Shown piece after piece: positions 50,628-60,141 of a stretch of 64,000 nucleotides of DNA. The notes under the pieces were generated by a model. It had not been told where the DNA came from. It saw nothing but the letters and a program-made list of their open reading frames with translations, and searched no databases. Location: NCBI RefSeq assembly GCF_004569635.1, contig NZ_SPOZ01000010.1:17580-81579 (forward strand), given 5' to 3'. Source of the stretch: Streptococcus sp. LYSM12 (GTDB taxonomy: Bacteria; Bacillota; Bacilli; Lactobacillales; Streptococcaceae). Position 1 is the stretch's first letter; each line of letters begins with the position of its first letter. A program made the position numbers and the translations under genes.

Positions 50628-51794
50628 TTATGGATTCATGGATACATGAACATGGTCATAGTGGTTTTCAGTAATACTACCACGGTCTGGCATCAGGTTC
50701 CATGTATTGGCTGCCCCATAAATATTTGGACTTGGAGAGTAGAAACGTTGTTTCCAAATGATATAAGAAATATTTTTAGCCCCTATTTGTTGAATGGCAT
50801 AATTTGCTATCTGATCTCCTAATTCCGTATTATTACCAACTATAAAATCGACTGCAAGACCCTTACCATGGTCTCCGTTATCACCCGGACGATGAAGACT
50901 AAATGAAGTAATACCATAGATAGCTGCGACTTCTTCCTTAAAGGCTGCTGTCTGTGGTTGAAGTCCGACATTCAAAGGATTTGCAGCTGCAATACTAGCG
51001 AAATCGACAGAATTACTTACGAGAGCAACTGAATTTGAATGACTGGCCTGGGGTGCAGCAGTAACGGATGTTTCTGCGACAGGAGGTGCTTCAGCTACCT
51101 GCTCTTCAACCGGTGCCTGCTGAGCATTGCTTCCTACCTCTACCGAGTCAGATGATGCAACATCTGCTGTCGGCTCTCTGTATTCCTCGCTTGCAGTAGC
51201 TTGATGACCAACGACTGCTTGTTGTTCATCCATAGCTACTGGGGTTTCTGCAACAGGCGGTACTTCAGCTACCTGCTCCTCAGCCGGTACCTGTTGAGCA
51301 TTGCCTGCTACCTCTACCGAGTCAGATGGTGCAACATCTACTGAAGATGTCCCTGTTGGCTCTCTATCTTCCTCGCTTGCAATAGCTTGATGATCGACGA
51401 CTGCTTGTTGTTCATCCAAAACTACTGTTGCTTCACCCTCTTCTGCTGTCTCTTGATTGTGAGGGGCTTGGACCTCAATGGAAGTGACTTCCTCTTGAGA
51501 ATTGGTTCTCGTCGTCAAGATTGTATTAGGAAAAATCAGATTGATATCAGAAATTTGGTTAACCTTTGCCAAAATGCCCATATCAATATCAAGCGCCTGC
51601 GCAATGGTGCTGAGCGTATCTCCATACTTGATGATATAGCTTTGCTTATCACTATTTTCAACATCTGCCTTAATTTCCTCTACCGAACGTGCTGACCATA
51701 TTGGAACTAATTCATCTGCTTTAGCTGTCGCAGTAATAAGTGACAAGGTCAAGGCTGAAAACATGATTGTTTTAGGGATTGCTTTTAATGACAT
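50628..51794 (-). CDS. LysM surface protein related to streptococcal Sip
   Basis: About 388 residues. A signal peptide (about 1-27), a LysM domain (IIKYGDTLSTIAQALDIDMG..., about 48-95), a long Ala/Glu/Val/Pro linker with two similar repeats (EEQVAE.PPVAET), and a C-terminal domain of about 110 residues with LHRPGDNGDHGKGLAVDFIV and ENHYDHVHVSMNP, a peptidase-M15-like His/Asp pattern as in the GBS surface immunogenic protein family. It probably binds peptidoglycan. Start chosen at the ATG; the longer GTG frame has no ribosome site. Confidence 0.82.
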   Translation of the reverse strand: MSLKAIPKTIMFSALTLSLITATAKADELVPIWSARSVEEIKADVENSDKQSYIIKYGDTLSTIAQALDIDMGILAKVNQISDINLIFPNTILTTRTNSQEEVTSIEVQAPHNQETAEEGEATVVLDEQQAVVDHQAIASEEDREPTGTSSVDVAPSDSVEVAGNAQQVPAEEQVAEVPPVAETPVAMDEQQAVVGHQATASEEYREPTADVASSDSVEVGSNAQQAPVEEQVAEAPPVAETSVTAAPQASHSNSVALVSNSVDFASIAAANPLNVGLQPQTAAFKEEVAAIYGITSFSLHRPGDNGDHGKGLAVDFIVGNNTELGDQIANYAIQQIGAKNISYIIWKQRFYSPSPNIYGAANTWNLMPDRGSITENHYDHVHVSMNP

Positions 51795-51849
51795 TCCTTT
51801 TCCGTCCTTTCTTATGTGATAGAGACATCTTACCACAATTTTGAAAACA

Positions 51850-51872
51850 AAAAAGGCCTTTTAAGCCTTTTT
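51850..51872 (-). terminator. Terminator between the PspC gene and the LysM gene
   Basis: AAAAAGGC/GCCTTTTT stem with a 7-nt loop; it ends the PspC-domain gene. Confidence 0.6.
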
Positions 51873-51910
51873 CACGAAACTGTATTTTGAATGTCATAAA
51901 CAGCAACAGT

Positions 51911-51947
51911 TGTCATCTGATTGTGTTTTCTGTCATCATGTTGTAAC
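51911..51947 (+). promoter_or_regulatory. Possible WalR (VicR) sites upstream of the LysM gene
   Basis: Two 17-bp direct repeats, TGTCAT-N5-TGTGTT (51911-51927) and TGTCAT-N5-TGTAAC (51931-51947), 20 bp apart, loosely fit the TGTWAH-N5-TGTWAH box. They are oriented opposite to the gene. LysM cell-wall genes are typical WalR targets. Confidence 0.3.
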
Positions 51948-51974
51948 TTACGATAATTACACCATCTGACATCT

Positions 51975-52190
51975 TTAAAAAATAATCTCCTGGTCATCAT
52001 TTTGTCCATTATCTATCGGCATCACCCACCAGCAGATCAAGTACAGAATGATACAAAATCCATAAGCAAAGGTTAGAAGCACCCAGATAACACGGACAAC
52101 GGTTGGATCAATGCTAAAATATTTGGCAATCCCTGAGCAGACACCGGCAATTTTCACATCTTTCATATCTCGCATCAATCGTTTTTGCAT
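51975..52190 (-). CDS. PspC-domain membrane protein
   Basis: 71 residues with the N-terminal PspC motif (KIAGVCSGIAKYFSIDPTVVRVIW) and one membrane helix. Members are small inner-membrane proteins linked to envelope stress; function in streptococci is not settled. Confidence 0.85.
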   Translation of the reverse strand: MQKRLMRDMKDVKIAGVCSGIAKYFSIDPTVVRVIWVLLTFAYGFCIILYLICWWVMPIDNGQNDDQEIIF

Positions 52191-52340
52191 CTCTTTATTC
52201 TCCTTTTCTACTACCCACTACCTTTTACACCATAAAAACACCCCGTGAGAGCCAGTTTATATCCGCACTTACAAAAAACTTCCCCTGCATTTTCTGAGTG
52301 CGTGAAACTGCCTAACTTAAATATGACAGATGAAAGAGTA

Positions 52341-52880
52341 TTAAAAGTTCTTTTTCGGATGACGGTCAATAACCTCAGGATTGGCTACCAGAGCTGCTAC
52401 CCCTTTATCTGTCAATTTATAACCACGTACGCTAAAGGTTTGGGACAATTCTTCTTCTGAAAAATGCTCTTTCAATGCCCTATCCAACTCCGCCGCTTTC
52501 ATTTTGGACAGACCTCTGACATCTTTCTTTTTCAATATATTTTTCTTCATCGCCGCATTGAGATGATCAAGTGAATCAAAGGCTGTTTCTAAATAGGCAT
52601 AACCATGTTCCACCAAATCTGCCAAGTGCTTTGCAGCATCAATTCCATAGCTATACTCAAAATACTTAGGGAAAATAGACTCATTCGTAAAAGTATCAAA
52701 CTGAATTCTCCACAAAAGAATGATATCACCTGCTAAAAGACCCTCTGCTAGCAACTCCATATTGCGCTTGGGTACAGGCTTTGCATCTAGCAACCATGTC
52801 GCCAAGTCTCGGTCTGGTGCGATATAGGGCATACGGGCATGGTCTTTATAGAGTGCTTTAATCTGCTGTTCCATTGTCAT
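52341..52880 (-). CDS. SAP-domain protein
   Basis: 179 residues. A SAP-like helix-extended loop-helix (DVRGLSKMKAAELDRALKEHF, about 120-150) and a winged-helix-like end (YKLTDKGVAAL). SAP domains bind nucleic acid; the role here is unknown. A TTG 3 nt upstream is also possible, but ATG is preferred with AAGGTAG upstream. Confidence 0.65.
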   Translation of the reverse strand: MTMEQQIKALYKDHARMPYIAPDRDLATWLLDAKPVPKRNMELLAEGLLAGDIILLWRIQFDTFTNESIFPKYFEYSYGIDAAKHLADLVEHGYAYLETAFDSLDHLNAAMKKNILKKKDVRGLSKMKAAELDRALKEHFSEEELSQTFSVRGYKLTDKGVAALVANPEVIDRHPKKNF

Positions 52881-53016
52881 CAACTGTATCTACCTTTCTT
52901 ATATCTATTCATCAGCTCCATTAATCTAGGCTAGACTTATTTGCACAGCTATATCCTAGCAACACCTCTATTATACATAGCAAACAAGTTATAACCTAAT
53001 GGATAGCTCCCGCCGA

Positions 53017-53361
53017 CTAAGCCCTTTTAAAATCGAGAAAACGACTGCCTTGGAAGAGCAACTCTCCCTTGTCCCCCTCAAGAGATAAAGCATAGATATC
53101 ACTCCCTACTCGAAATTCTCTCCGCTCACCATGCTCCCATTCAAAGGTCAAATAATAAGTGGTATAAGAAAGATTATTTCTACCAACATGCGTTCGCTTC
53201 GCAATGAGTGTAGCATCATGCCATTCCTTGGGAGCTGCATTAGTCCGCAAAACTTCAAGAAGTGCTTTAGCAAATTGCCATAGAATACCTCCTATAACAA
53301 GTGTAAAAATCACTATACACCAAATCATCGTTATCGAAAATGGAATCATAGCCACATCCAC
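53017..53361 (-). CDS. DUF2500 membrane protein
   Basis: 114 residues with one N-terminal membrane helix (about 10-32) and a soluble beta-rich domain (TTYYLTFEWEHGERREFRVG) as in the DUF2500 family. Function unknown. Confidence 0.72.
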   Translation of the reverse strand: MDVAMIPFSITMIWCIVIFTLVIGGILWQFAKALLEVLRTNAAPKEWHDATLIAKRTHVGRNNLSYTTYYLTFEWEHGERREFRVGSDIYALSLEGDKGELLFQGSRFLDFKRA

Positions 53362-53431
53362 CTCTTCTTTATTTTATCTATATATGCTTATTATACAACA
53401 TCCTGTAGAAAAAAACAGCTTTCTCTGATTT

Positions 53432-53460
53432 TTGAAAAAGAACGAAATTCATGCTACAAT
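53432..53460 (+). promoter_or_regulatory. slrA promoter
   Basis: TTGAAA (53432-53437), a 17-nt spacer and TACAAT (53455-53460), 32 nt before the ATG. Confidence 0.7.
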
Positions 53461-53492
53461 AAGACTAGTCCGTATACAATGAAAGGAACCTT

Positions 53493-54281
53493 ATGAAAAA
53501 ACGTCTACTATCTACCTTGCTTACTGTCTTCCTACTCACTGCTTGTACCAGTAACTCTACAACGACTTCTTCAACCAGTAGCTCAACATCTGTACCTAAC
53601 ACAGATACGACTGTCGCAAGCCAATATGCCAAAGATTTAGCCTACGCCATCAATAATCCCGATGCATCTTTCCCACAATTAACAACAGAAATCTCAGACG
53701 ATGAAGCAGCTGTCCTCATCAAGACTAGTGCAGGAGATATTACCTTGAAACTCTTTCCTAAGCAAGCTCCTCTAGCTGTTGAAAATTTTCTAACCCACGC
53801 GAAAGAAGGCTACTACGACGGTGTCATCTTCCACCGCGTCATCAACGATTTTATGATTCAAGGTGGTGATCCAAAAGGAACCGGCATGGGTGGAGAATCA
53901 ATCTGGGCTGGTAAAGATGAAAGCATTGACAAGGGCAATGGCTTTAACAATGAAATCTCAGCCTTTCTCTACAATATCCGTGGTGCTCTTTCCATGGCCA
54001 ATGCTGGACCCAATACCAACGGCAGTCAATTCTTCATCAATCAAAATACTAAAGACTCTTCTGGAATGCTTGATTCAAGCAAGTACCCCACTAAAATCAA
54101 GGAAGCCTATAAAGCAGGCGGCAATCCAAGTCTCGACGGCAACTACACCGTCTTTGGTCAAGTCGTTGACGGTCTGGACATTGTAGATAGCATTGCAGCA
54201 ACTGAAACAGATGAAAAAGATAAGCCCAAAACAGCCATCAAGATTGAAACCATTACGATTTTGAAAGATATAGTCTTTTAG
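53493..54281 (+). CDS. slrA: Cyclophilin-type peptidyl-prolyl isomerase lipoprotein
   Basis: 262 residues. Signal peptide with lipobox LLTAC (Cys18), a Ser/Thr linker and a cyclophilin domain (GVIFHRVINDFMIQGGDP, SMANAGPNTNGSQFFI). It folds exported proteins at the cell surface; the pneumococcal homologue SlrA aids colonisation. The last four codons (DIVF) and the stop come from a MITE; removing it gives an end of KDNTKTQTE with stop at 54385-54387. The truncation is outside the catalytic fold, so activity is probably kept. Confidence 0.9.
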   Translation: MKKRLLSTLLTVFLLTACTSNSTTTSSTSSSTSVPNTDTTVASQYAKDLAYAINNPDASFPQLTTEISDDEAAVLIKTSAGDITLKLFPKQAPLAVENFLTHAKEGYYDGVIFHRVINDFMIQGGDPKGTGMGGESIWAGKDESIDKGNGFNNEISAFLYNIRGALSMANAGPNTNGSQFFINQNTKDSSGMLDSSKYPTKIKEAYKAGGNPSLDGNYTVFGQVVDGLDIVDSIAATETDEKDKPKTAIKIETITILKDIVF

Positions 54282-54364
54282 TACTAGGCAAGAAGCTGCA
54301 GGCTGTACTGGAGTACGGCAAAGCGAGTGAACGAAGTAATAAAAATATAAGCTAAATGACTATA
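54269..54364. mobile_element. Dispersed MITE copy inserted at the slrA 3' end
   Basis: 96 bp (10 bp missing near the left end), flanked by TA. It supplies the last codons and TAG stop of slrA. Confidence 0.82.
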
Positions 54365-54369
54365 ATACT

Positions 54370-54427
54370 AAAACACAGACAGAATAAACTTGATTTCGTC
54401 CAAGTCATACTCCTGCCTGTGTTTTTT
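54370..54427 (+). terminator. slrA terminator, first copy
   Basis: AAAACACAGACAG pairs with CTGCCTGTGTTTT (one mismatch), and inner ACTTG/CAAGT extends it; T6 follows. The ancestral slrA stop lies in its left arm. Confidence 0.75.
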
Positions 54428-54458
54428 CATTTATTCACAACGCTTGGGATCAGAGAAA

Positions 54459-54564
54459 TATAGTCTTTCAGTTTCCTTTTAGTACTAGGCAAGAAGCTGC
54501 AGGCTGTACTAGAGTACGGCAAAGCGAGTGAACGAAGTAATAAAAGATAAACGAAATGACTATA
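54459..54564. mobile_element. Dispersed MITE copy, second unit of a 200-bp tandem repeat
   Basis: 106 bp. Exactly 200 bp separate it from the next copy at 54659, with identical 94-bp spacers. Confidence 0.85.
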
Positions 54565-54569
54565 ATACT

Positions 54570-54627
54570 AAAACACAGACAGAATGAACTTGATTTCGTC
54601 CAAGTCATACTCCTGCCTGTGTTTTTT
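54570..54627 (+). terminator. slrA terminator, second copy
   Basis: Same sequence as 54370-54427 with one base change; part of the 200-bp tandem duplication. Confidence 0.7.
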
Positions 54628-54658
54628 CATTTATTCACAACGCTTGGGATCAGAGAAA

Positions 54659-54764
54659 TATAGTCTTTCAGTTTCCTTTTAGGACTAGGCAAGGAGCTGC
54701 AGGCTGTACTAGAGTACGGCAAAACGAGTGAACGAAGTAATAAAAGATAAACGAAATGACTATA
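54659..54764. mobile_element. Dispersed MITE copy, third unit of the tandem series
   Basis: 106 bp, subfamily I, ends TATAGTC...GACTATA. Confidence 0.85.
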
Positions 54765-55161
54765 AAAGTCCTCCACCAAGCAACCAAGCTGTATAAAAGA
54801 GCCGCAGCCATAGCACTAGTCAGAGGAGTGACTAGTGCTACCCGAGCCTTTAAAATAGAGAGCGAGGGCGGTAAATATTTACTACAAACTCTCGTCAAGC
54901 ACTTCATCAGATTTCCTATGGTTCTTTACATCCACACATCTTAAATTGAACTCGAGTTATAACTCATTAGTAAAAAGAAATACAGATGCTCCAGTTTTTA
55001 CTGCTTACAGCTGCGGCTCCCCTTAGGTAACACATCTCGTTGTTAGACCTCTACCTAATGCCTCTCTGAATAGCCTTGGTGTAAAAGAAAGAGGCGTTTT
55101 CAAAGGTGGGCTTTTTATGCACCACCTTCTAAGAGAATCACAAAACAGCTAGAAGAACACC
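54765..55161. other. Non-coding stretch with a strong isolated hairpin
   Basis: AGCACTAGTCA and TGACTAGTGCT (54815-54842) form a perfect 11-bp stem with a 6-nt loop and no T run. Short open frames occur on both strands but none has a ribosome site or recognised family. Confidence 0.45.
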
Positions 55162-55848
55162 TTACCCCTTCAACAAATCAATCAAGACCTGAGCTGAACG
55201 TTTTCCCGCTTCAATAATAAAGGTATCAAAGGTAATATGAGCATCCCCTTGCGCTGTATCACTCATAGCACGGATGACAAGGAATGGCAACTTGACGCTA
55301 TGAGCCGCTTGAGCGATAGCCGCACCCTCCATCTCAACAGCTAAAACAGCTGGAAAACGCTCCTTAATTGCCCTAATCTTGTCCTGTCCTGCAATGAAAC
55401 TATCTCCTGTCACAATCAAGCCGATATGCGCTCTTATATCTTGCTGAGCAAGGATTTCCTGTATCTTAGAAACCAAGTCTTTATCTGCTTCAAAGTACAA
55501 AGGTTGTTCAGACATCTGACCATAGTCATAGCCAAAGGCAGTCAAATCTACATCGTGATAAGCTAATTGATCTGCAATGACCACATCACCAATTTCAATC
55601 CCGTCTGCGACTGCACCAGCCGATCCAGTATTAACAATCACATCCACCTGAAACTGCTGGGCTAAAATAGCAACGGACATGGCAGACATGACCTTACCGA
55701 CACCTGATTGGACTAAAACCACTTCATGCTGCCCCAGTTTTCCTGTATAATAGGTCCGCCCTAAGACGATTTGCTCTCTCCCATGCTCCAAGTCTTCAAC
55801 CAGAATCTTCAATTCCTCGGGCATGGCTGCAATAATTCCAAATTTCAT
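55162..55848 (-). CDS. mtnN: 5'-methylthioadenosine/S-adenosylhomocysteine nucleosidase
   Basis: 228 residues with the MTAN signatures: MKFGIIAAMPEEL, VNTGSAGAV, and EMEGAAIAQ (catalytic Glu region), and MSDTAQGDA near the end. It cleaves MTA and SAH, recycling adenine and feeding LuxS/AI-2 production. Last gene of the glmU-nudix-macP-mtnN cluster. Confidence 0.95.
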   Translation of the reverse strand: MKFGIIAAMPEELKILVEDLEHGREQIVLGRTYYTGKLGQHEVVLVQSGVGKVMSAMSVAILAQQFQVDVIVNTGSAGAVADGIEIGDVVIADQLAYHDVDLTAFGYDYGQMSEQPLYFEADKDLVSKIQEILAQQDIRAHIGLIVTGDSFIAGQDKIRAIKERFPAVLAVEMEGAAIAQAAHSVKLPFLVIRAMSDTAQGDAHITFDTFIIEAGKRSAQVLIDLLKG

Positions 55849-55857
55849 CTAAACTCC

Positions 55858-56178
55858 TTACCAAAAAAAGACTGCAATGAGGAAAAGGATAACGAGAAGC
55901 ACTACCCAAAAGAGGATTTTATTGACCTTACTTCGAAATTCATCTCGCTTGACAGTTTCAATACGACGGCTTTTGATAATCGAAGCATCTACAGGTATTC
56001 GATGAGTATAGCCCTCCTGATAGCCTGTATAGTCATTCTGCCAGTCTTCTTCTGACCCAAACTCATCTGCCTCCTCAAACTCGCCTGCGGGGTCGTAATA
56101 GCCAAAACGCCGAGGAGGAATGCTTTTTCTCCGTCTCATTTCTTCCAATAATTCATCTGTCAATAAAGGCTTCCTCAT
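55858..56178 (-). CDS. macP: Cell-wall synthase accessory protein MacP
   Basis: About 106 residues. N-terminus MRKPLLTDELLEEMRRR is the MacP signature, followed by an acidic middle and one C-terminal membrane helix (about 85-104). In pneumococcus MacP activates the synthase PBP2a and is phosphorylated by StkP; the gene there also lies between nudix and the nucleosidase gene. The start ATG is chosen with AGTAGG, which overlaps the nudix stop. Confidence 0.85.
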   Translation of the reverse strand: MRKPLLTDELLEEMRRRKSIPPRRFGYYDPAGEFEEADEFGSEEDWQNDYTGYQEGYTHRIPVDASIIKSRRIETVKRDEFRSKVNKILFWVVLLVILFLIAVFFW

Positions 56179-56185
56179 GTCCATC

Positions 56186-56728
56186 CTACTTTCTCATCAA
56201 TTGTAGTTGCTGAATTGCAATGATGGTCTTGGCATCACAAATATCGCCACTTGCAATCAAGTCATATGCTTCTTCTAGACTCACATGATACACTTCAATC
56301 ACTTCATCATCATCCATGGGACGGGGATTAGCAACCTTGACTAAATTTGTTGCCACATAAAGACGCAAACGCTCATTACAAAAGCCAATGGCCGAATAAA
56401 AATCATACAAGAGTTCCAAGTCACCTGTATAGCCTGTTTCTTCTTCCAGTTCCCTCAGAGCTGCCGCTTCTGGATCAGCATTTTCTCCAACTTCTAACTT
56501 ACCCGCTGGAATCTCATAGCTCGTCTGTTCAATAGCTTTACGGTACTGCTTGACCAAGATTAACTGATCATCCGGTGTGACAGCTAAAACGCAGACCGCT
56601 CCCTTGTGGAAAATCAATTCCCGCTTCGCTTCTCCCCCCATAGGAAGCGCCACATCATCTACGACGACATCAAAAATATGGCCCTTGAAAACCTCTGTTC
56701 GTTTGATAGTCTTTTCTTCAAATTTCAT
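56186..56728 (-). CDS. Nudix hydrolase (ADP-ribose pyrophosphatase type)
   Basis: 180 residues with a complete Nudix box: [24 protein letters not shown] (abbreviated: G...E...RELEEETG). ADP-ribose is the likely substrate by family. 8 nt behind glmU. Confidence 0.9.
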   Translation of the reverse strand: MKFEEKTIKRTEVFKGHIFDVVVDDVALPMGGEAKRELIFHKGAVCVLAVTPDDQLILVKQYRKAIEQTSYEIPAGKLEVGENADPEAAALRELEEETGYTGDLELLYDFYSAIGFCNERLRLYVATNLVKVANPRPMDDDEVIEVYHVSLEEAYDLIASGDICDAKTIIAIQQLQLMRK

Positions 56729-56736
56729 AGCAACTC

Positions 56737-58131
<1,395 letters not shown>

Positions 58132-58148
58132 CTATTGTTCTCGTTCCT

Positions 58149-58177
58149 ATTATAGCATACTTTCTAAAGTCAATAAA
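58149..58177 (-). promoter_or_regulatory. Promoter of the glmU operon
   Basis: On the minus strand TTTATT, a 17-nt spacer and TATAAT (58154-58149) with extended TGC in front. Confidence 0.5.
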
Positions 58178-58255
58178 GCCGGGTCTAACCTCTCATAAAA
58201 GTAGCATCACAGTCAAAAATCCCTCTCCTAAATAGACAGGGACTAAGGAATAGGA

Positions 58256-58696
58256 TTACAGTGGATAGACTACTTTAAATTCTTCTAAGACAACTTGGCT
58301 ATCCTCAGAAAAAGCCAGACCAACTTCCTCCAACCATTGGCTAAATAATTCTTCATGAATCTGGCGCCAATAAGCCAGCGACTTGTCCCCTTCTCCTTCT
58401 TTAAAGGCATGGTCTGCCGACACTTGGTTAAAAGGAAGCACTTCCACCTTGGTCGTTTCAATCACACAAACAGCTTCCTCTTGACCATTTAAAATCACAC
58501 TCTGCTCACCAACTGTAGGTAATGCTTCTTCTGCTAAAGCATACAAGTCATAGGCTGAGGCTGTCGCTGTTTTTCCTCCTCCTAAGACCAAATCTGCTAA
58601 CAAATCTGCCTCAGCCCCAAACTGCCATGCAACAACTTTCTCCTCAATCTGAGGATTCATCAAACGATAGGTCTCCCACATTTCTTCTGCTGTCAT
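58256..58696 (-). CDS. ASCH-domain protein
   Basis: 146 residues with the ASCH pattern: GGGKTATASAY near 39-49, and VIETTKVEVLPFNQVS in the middle, ending in acidic-hydrophobic strands. ASCH domains bind RNA or modified nucleosides; exact role unknown. Confidence 0.82.
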   Translation of the reverse strand: MTAEEMWETYRLMNPQIEEKVVAWQFGAEADLLADLVLGGGKTATASAYDLYALAEEALPTVGEQSVILNGQEEAVCVIETTKVEVLPFNQVSADHAFKEGEGDKSLAYWRQIHEELFSQWLEEVGLAFSEDSQVVLEEFKVVYPL

Positions 58697-59060
58697 CTTA
58701 CTTCTCCGCTACTGTAGAAACTGTATTCATAAATGAGGTACTTTCATTCAGTAAATCATTTTCCAATCATCAAGGATCATCTCTTTGAACATGAGAAACT
58801 ATCTGCAAGTAACTGCCAAACAAGCGTAAATGTACGTCTTGAGCTACGAATATCTAGTCCTAGTTTTTCTATCTACTTTGAAATAGCCTGTCTGCTATTC
58901 TCTTTTGAAACAGGCACTTTTCTTGCAAACCATCACTTTCATAGCAAGTCTACGACGGTCTTTTGGCCCTCACTTGCTAGAAAGAGAACTTTTCTACATC
59001 TACCGTCCCTTAACTTCCATATTTTCTATCAAGATTGGACTTCGCACTCGGTCTTTCTTC
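58697..59060. other. Non-coding stretch with the former 3' end of the hydrolase gene
   Basis: On the minus strand positions 59060 to 59010 continue the frame of the alpha/beta hydrolase gene once the MITE is removed. Otherwise nothing recognised; a plus-strand 110-codon frame (58733-59065) lacks a ribosome site. Confidence 0.45.
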
Positions 59061-59220
59061 TATAGCCGTTTCGTTTATTTTTAGCACTAGGCAAGGAGTC
59101 GCAGGTAGTTGAAATAGTTGATAACTATTTCAAGTGACAGATAAGAAAAGTGTAACTTTTCTCAATGGTACAGCAAGACGAGTGAACGAAGTAATAAAAA
59201 ATAGAAACTAAATGACTATA
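59061..59220. mobile_element. Dispersed MITE copy with two extra hairpins, at the hydrolase 3' end
   Basis: 160 bp: a subfamily II copy in which about 55-60 bp replace a part of the core. The insert holds TTGAAATAGTT/AACTATTTCAA (11-bp stem) and AGAAAAGT/ACTTTTCT (8-bp stem). Flanked by TA; supplies the TAG stop of the gene ending at 59216. Confidence 0.8.
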
Positions 59221-60124
59221 CCACTCCATTTATCCACTTGAGGATGTCTAACATGACCTCCTCCTTATTCCATTCATTGAGAATTTCATGGCGGGCTTCA
59301 GGATACAAGGTGAAGCTGACCCGAGAACAGCCAAGCTTCACCAGTAGATCATAGAAACGCTTGACCCCCTTACCACACTCACCAACCGGATCCTCCTGCC
59401 CTGAAATCAATAATAGCGGTAAATTTTTGGGAATTTTATCGATCCAATTCGTCTGCGCAGCATAATTAGCAAAGGTAAACAAGGCCTCATACATGCTGGT
59501 AGTCGGTCTGAATTGGTGACGGGGATTGGTCAAATAGTTGTCTACTTCGTTCCGATCTCTCGTCAACCAGTCTGCACTGGTTTTCGTAGGCGAAAAATGC
59601 CTATTAAAATGACCTGTAGTCATAGCTTCGACTAATTTACTGCGATGAAGAGGTCCATAAATCCCCGTTAGCATCTTAACCAAATGGATACCTGCTCTCG
59701 TTTTCAAGAGGGGTTCTTGGCCTGTTCCCATAAGAATACTAGCCTGAACATCTATTCCATGTTCTGCCAAATACAAGCGAGTGATATAAGAACCCATGGA
59801 ATGCCCCATAATGATAAGAGGAAGATTAGGGTAGCGCATTCTTATCTCTTCATGTAAGCCCTGTACATCTTCAATCAAGACATGCCAGCCACCTGGAAAC
59901 ACACCGTAGTCTTCTTGCCGACGGACTGTATGTCCATGTCCCACATGATCATGACCTATCACCGCGTAACCCGCTTGATTGAGAAAGCGAGCAAACTCAT
60001 CGTATCGCTCCATCTGTTCAATCATACCATGAACGATTTGGATGATTGCTTTTGGCTCGTCAATCGCCCATAAGATAGCACTGGTTTGACGCGGTCCAAA
60101 TCGCCACCTTGTCACTTTTGTCAT
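59216..60124 (-). CDS. Alpha/beta hydrolase (lysophospholipase/monoacylglycerol lipase type)
   Basis: 302 residues with the serine nucleophile elbow GHSMGS (about 109-114), GHDHVGHG near 55-62, and the later Asp (GQEDPVGE) and His (ARHEIL) of the triad. The family cleaves acyl esters of small lipids. The terminal residue and stop (V-TAG) come from a MITE; without it the frame reads on for VEERPSAKSNLDRKYGS to a TAA at 59010-59012. Follows the SDR gene by 17 nt. Confidence 0.85.
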   Translation of the reverse strand: MTKVTRWRFGPRQTSAILWAIDEPKAIIQIVHGMIEQMERYDEFARFLNQAGYAVIGHDHVGHGHTVRRQEDYGVFPGGWHVLIEDVQGLHEEIRMRYPNLPLIIMGHSMGSYITRLYLAEHGIDVQASILMGTGQEPLLKTRAGIHLVKMLTGIYGPLHRSKLVEAMTTGHFNRHFSPTKTSADWLTRDRNEVDNYLTNPRHQFRPTTSMYEALFTFANYAAQTNWIDKIPKNLPLLLISGQEDPVGECGKGVKRFYDLLVKLGCSRVSFTLYPEARHEILNEWNKEEVMLDILKWINGVV

Positions 60125-60141
60125 TTGTTTTCCCCGTTACT

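Noticed and set aside
54668..54944. Small frames on both strands after the third element of the slrA tandem
   Set aside because: The minus-strand frame has a hydrophobic part that looks membrane-like, but both lack a good ribosome site and run into the element.
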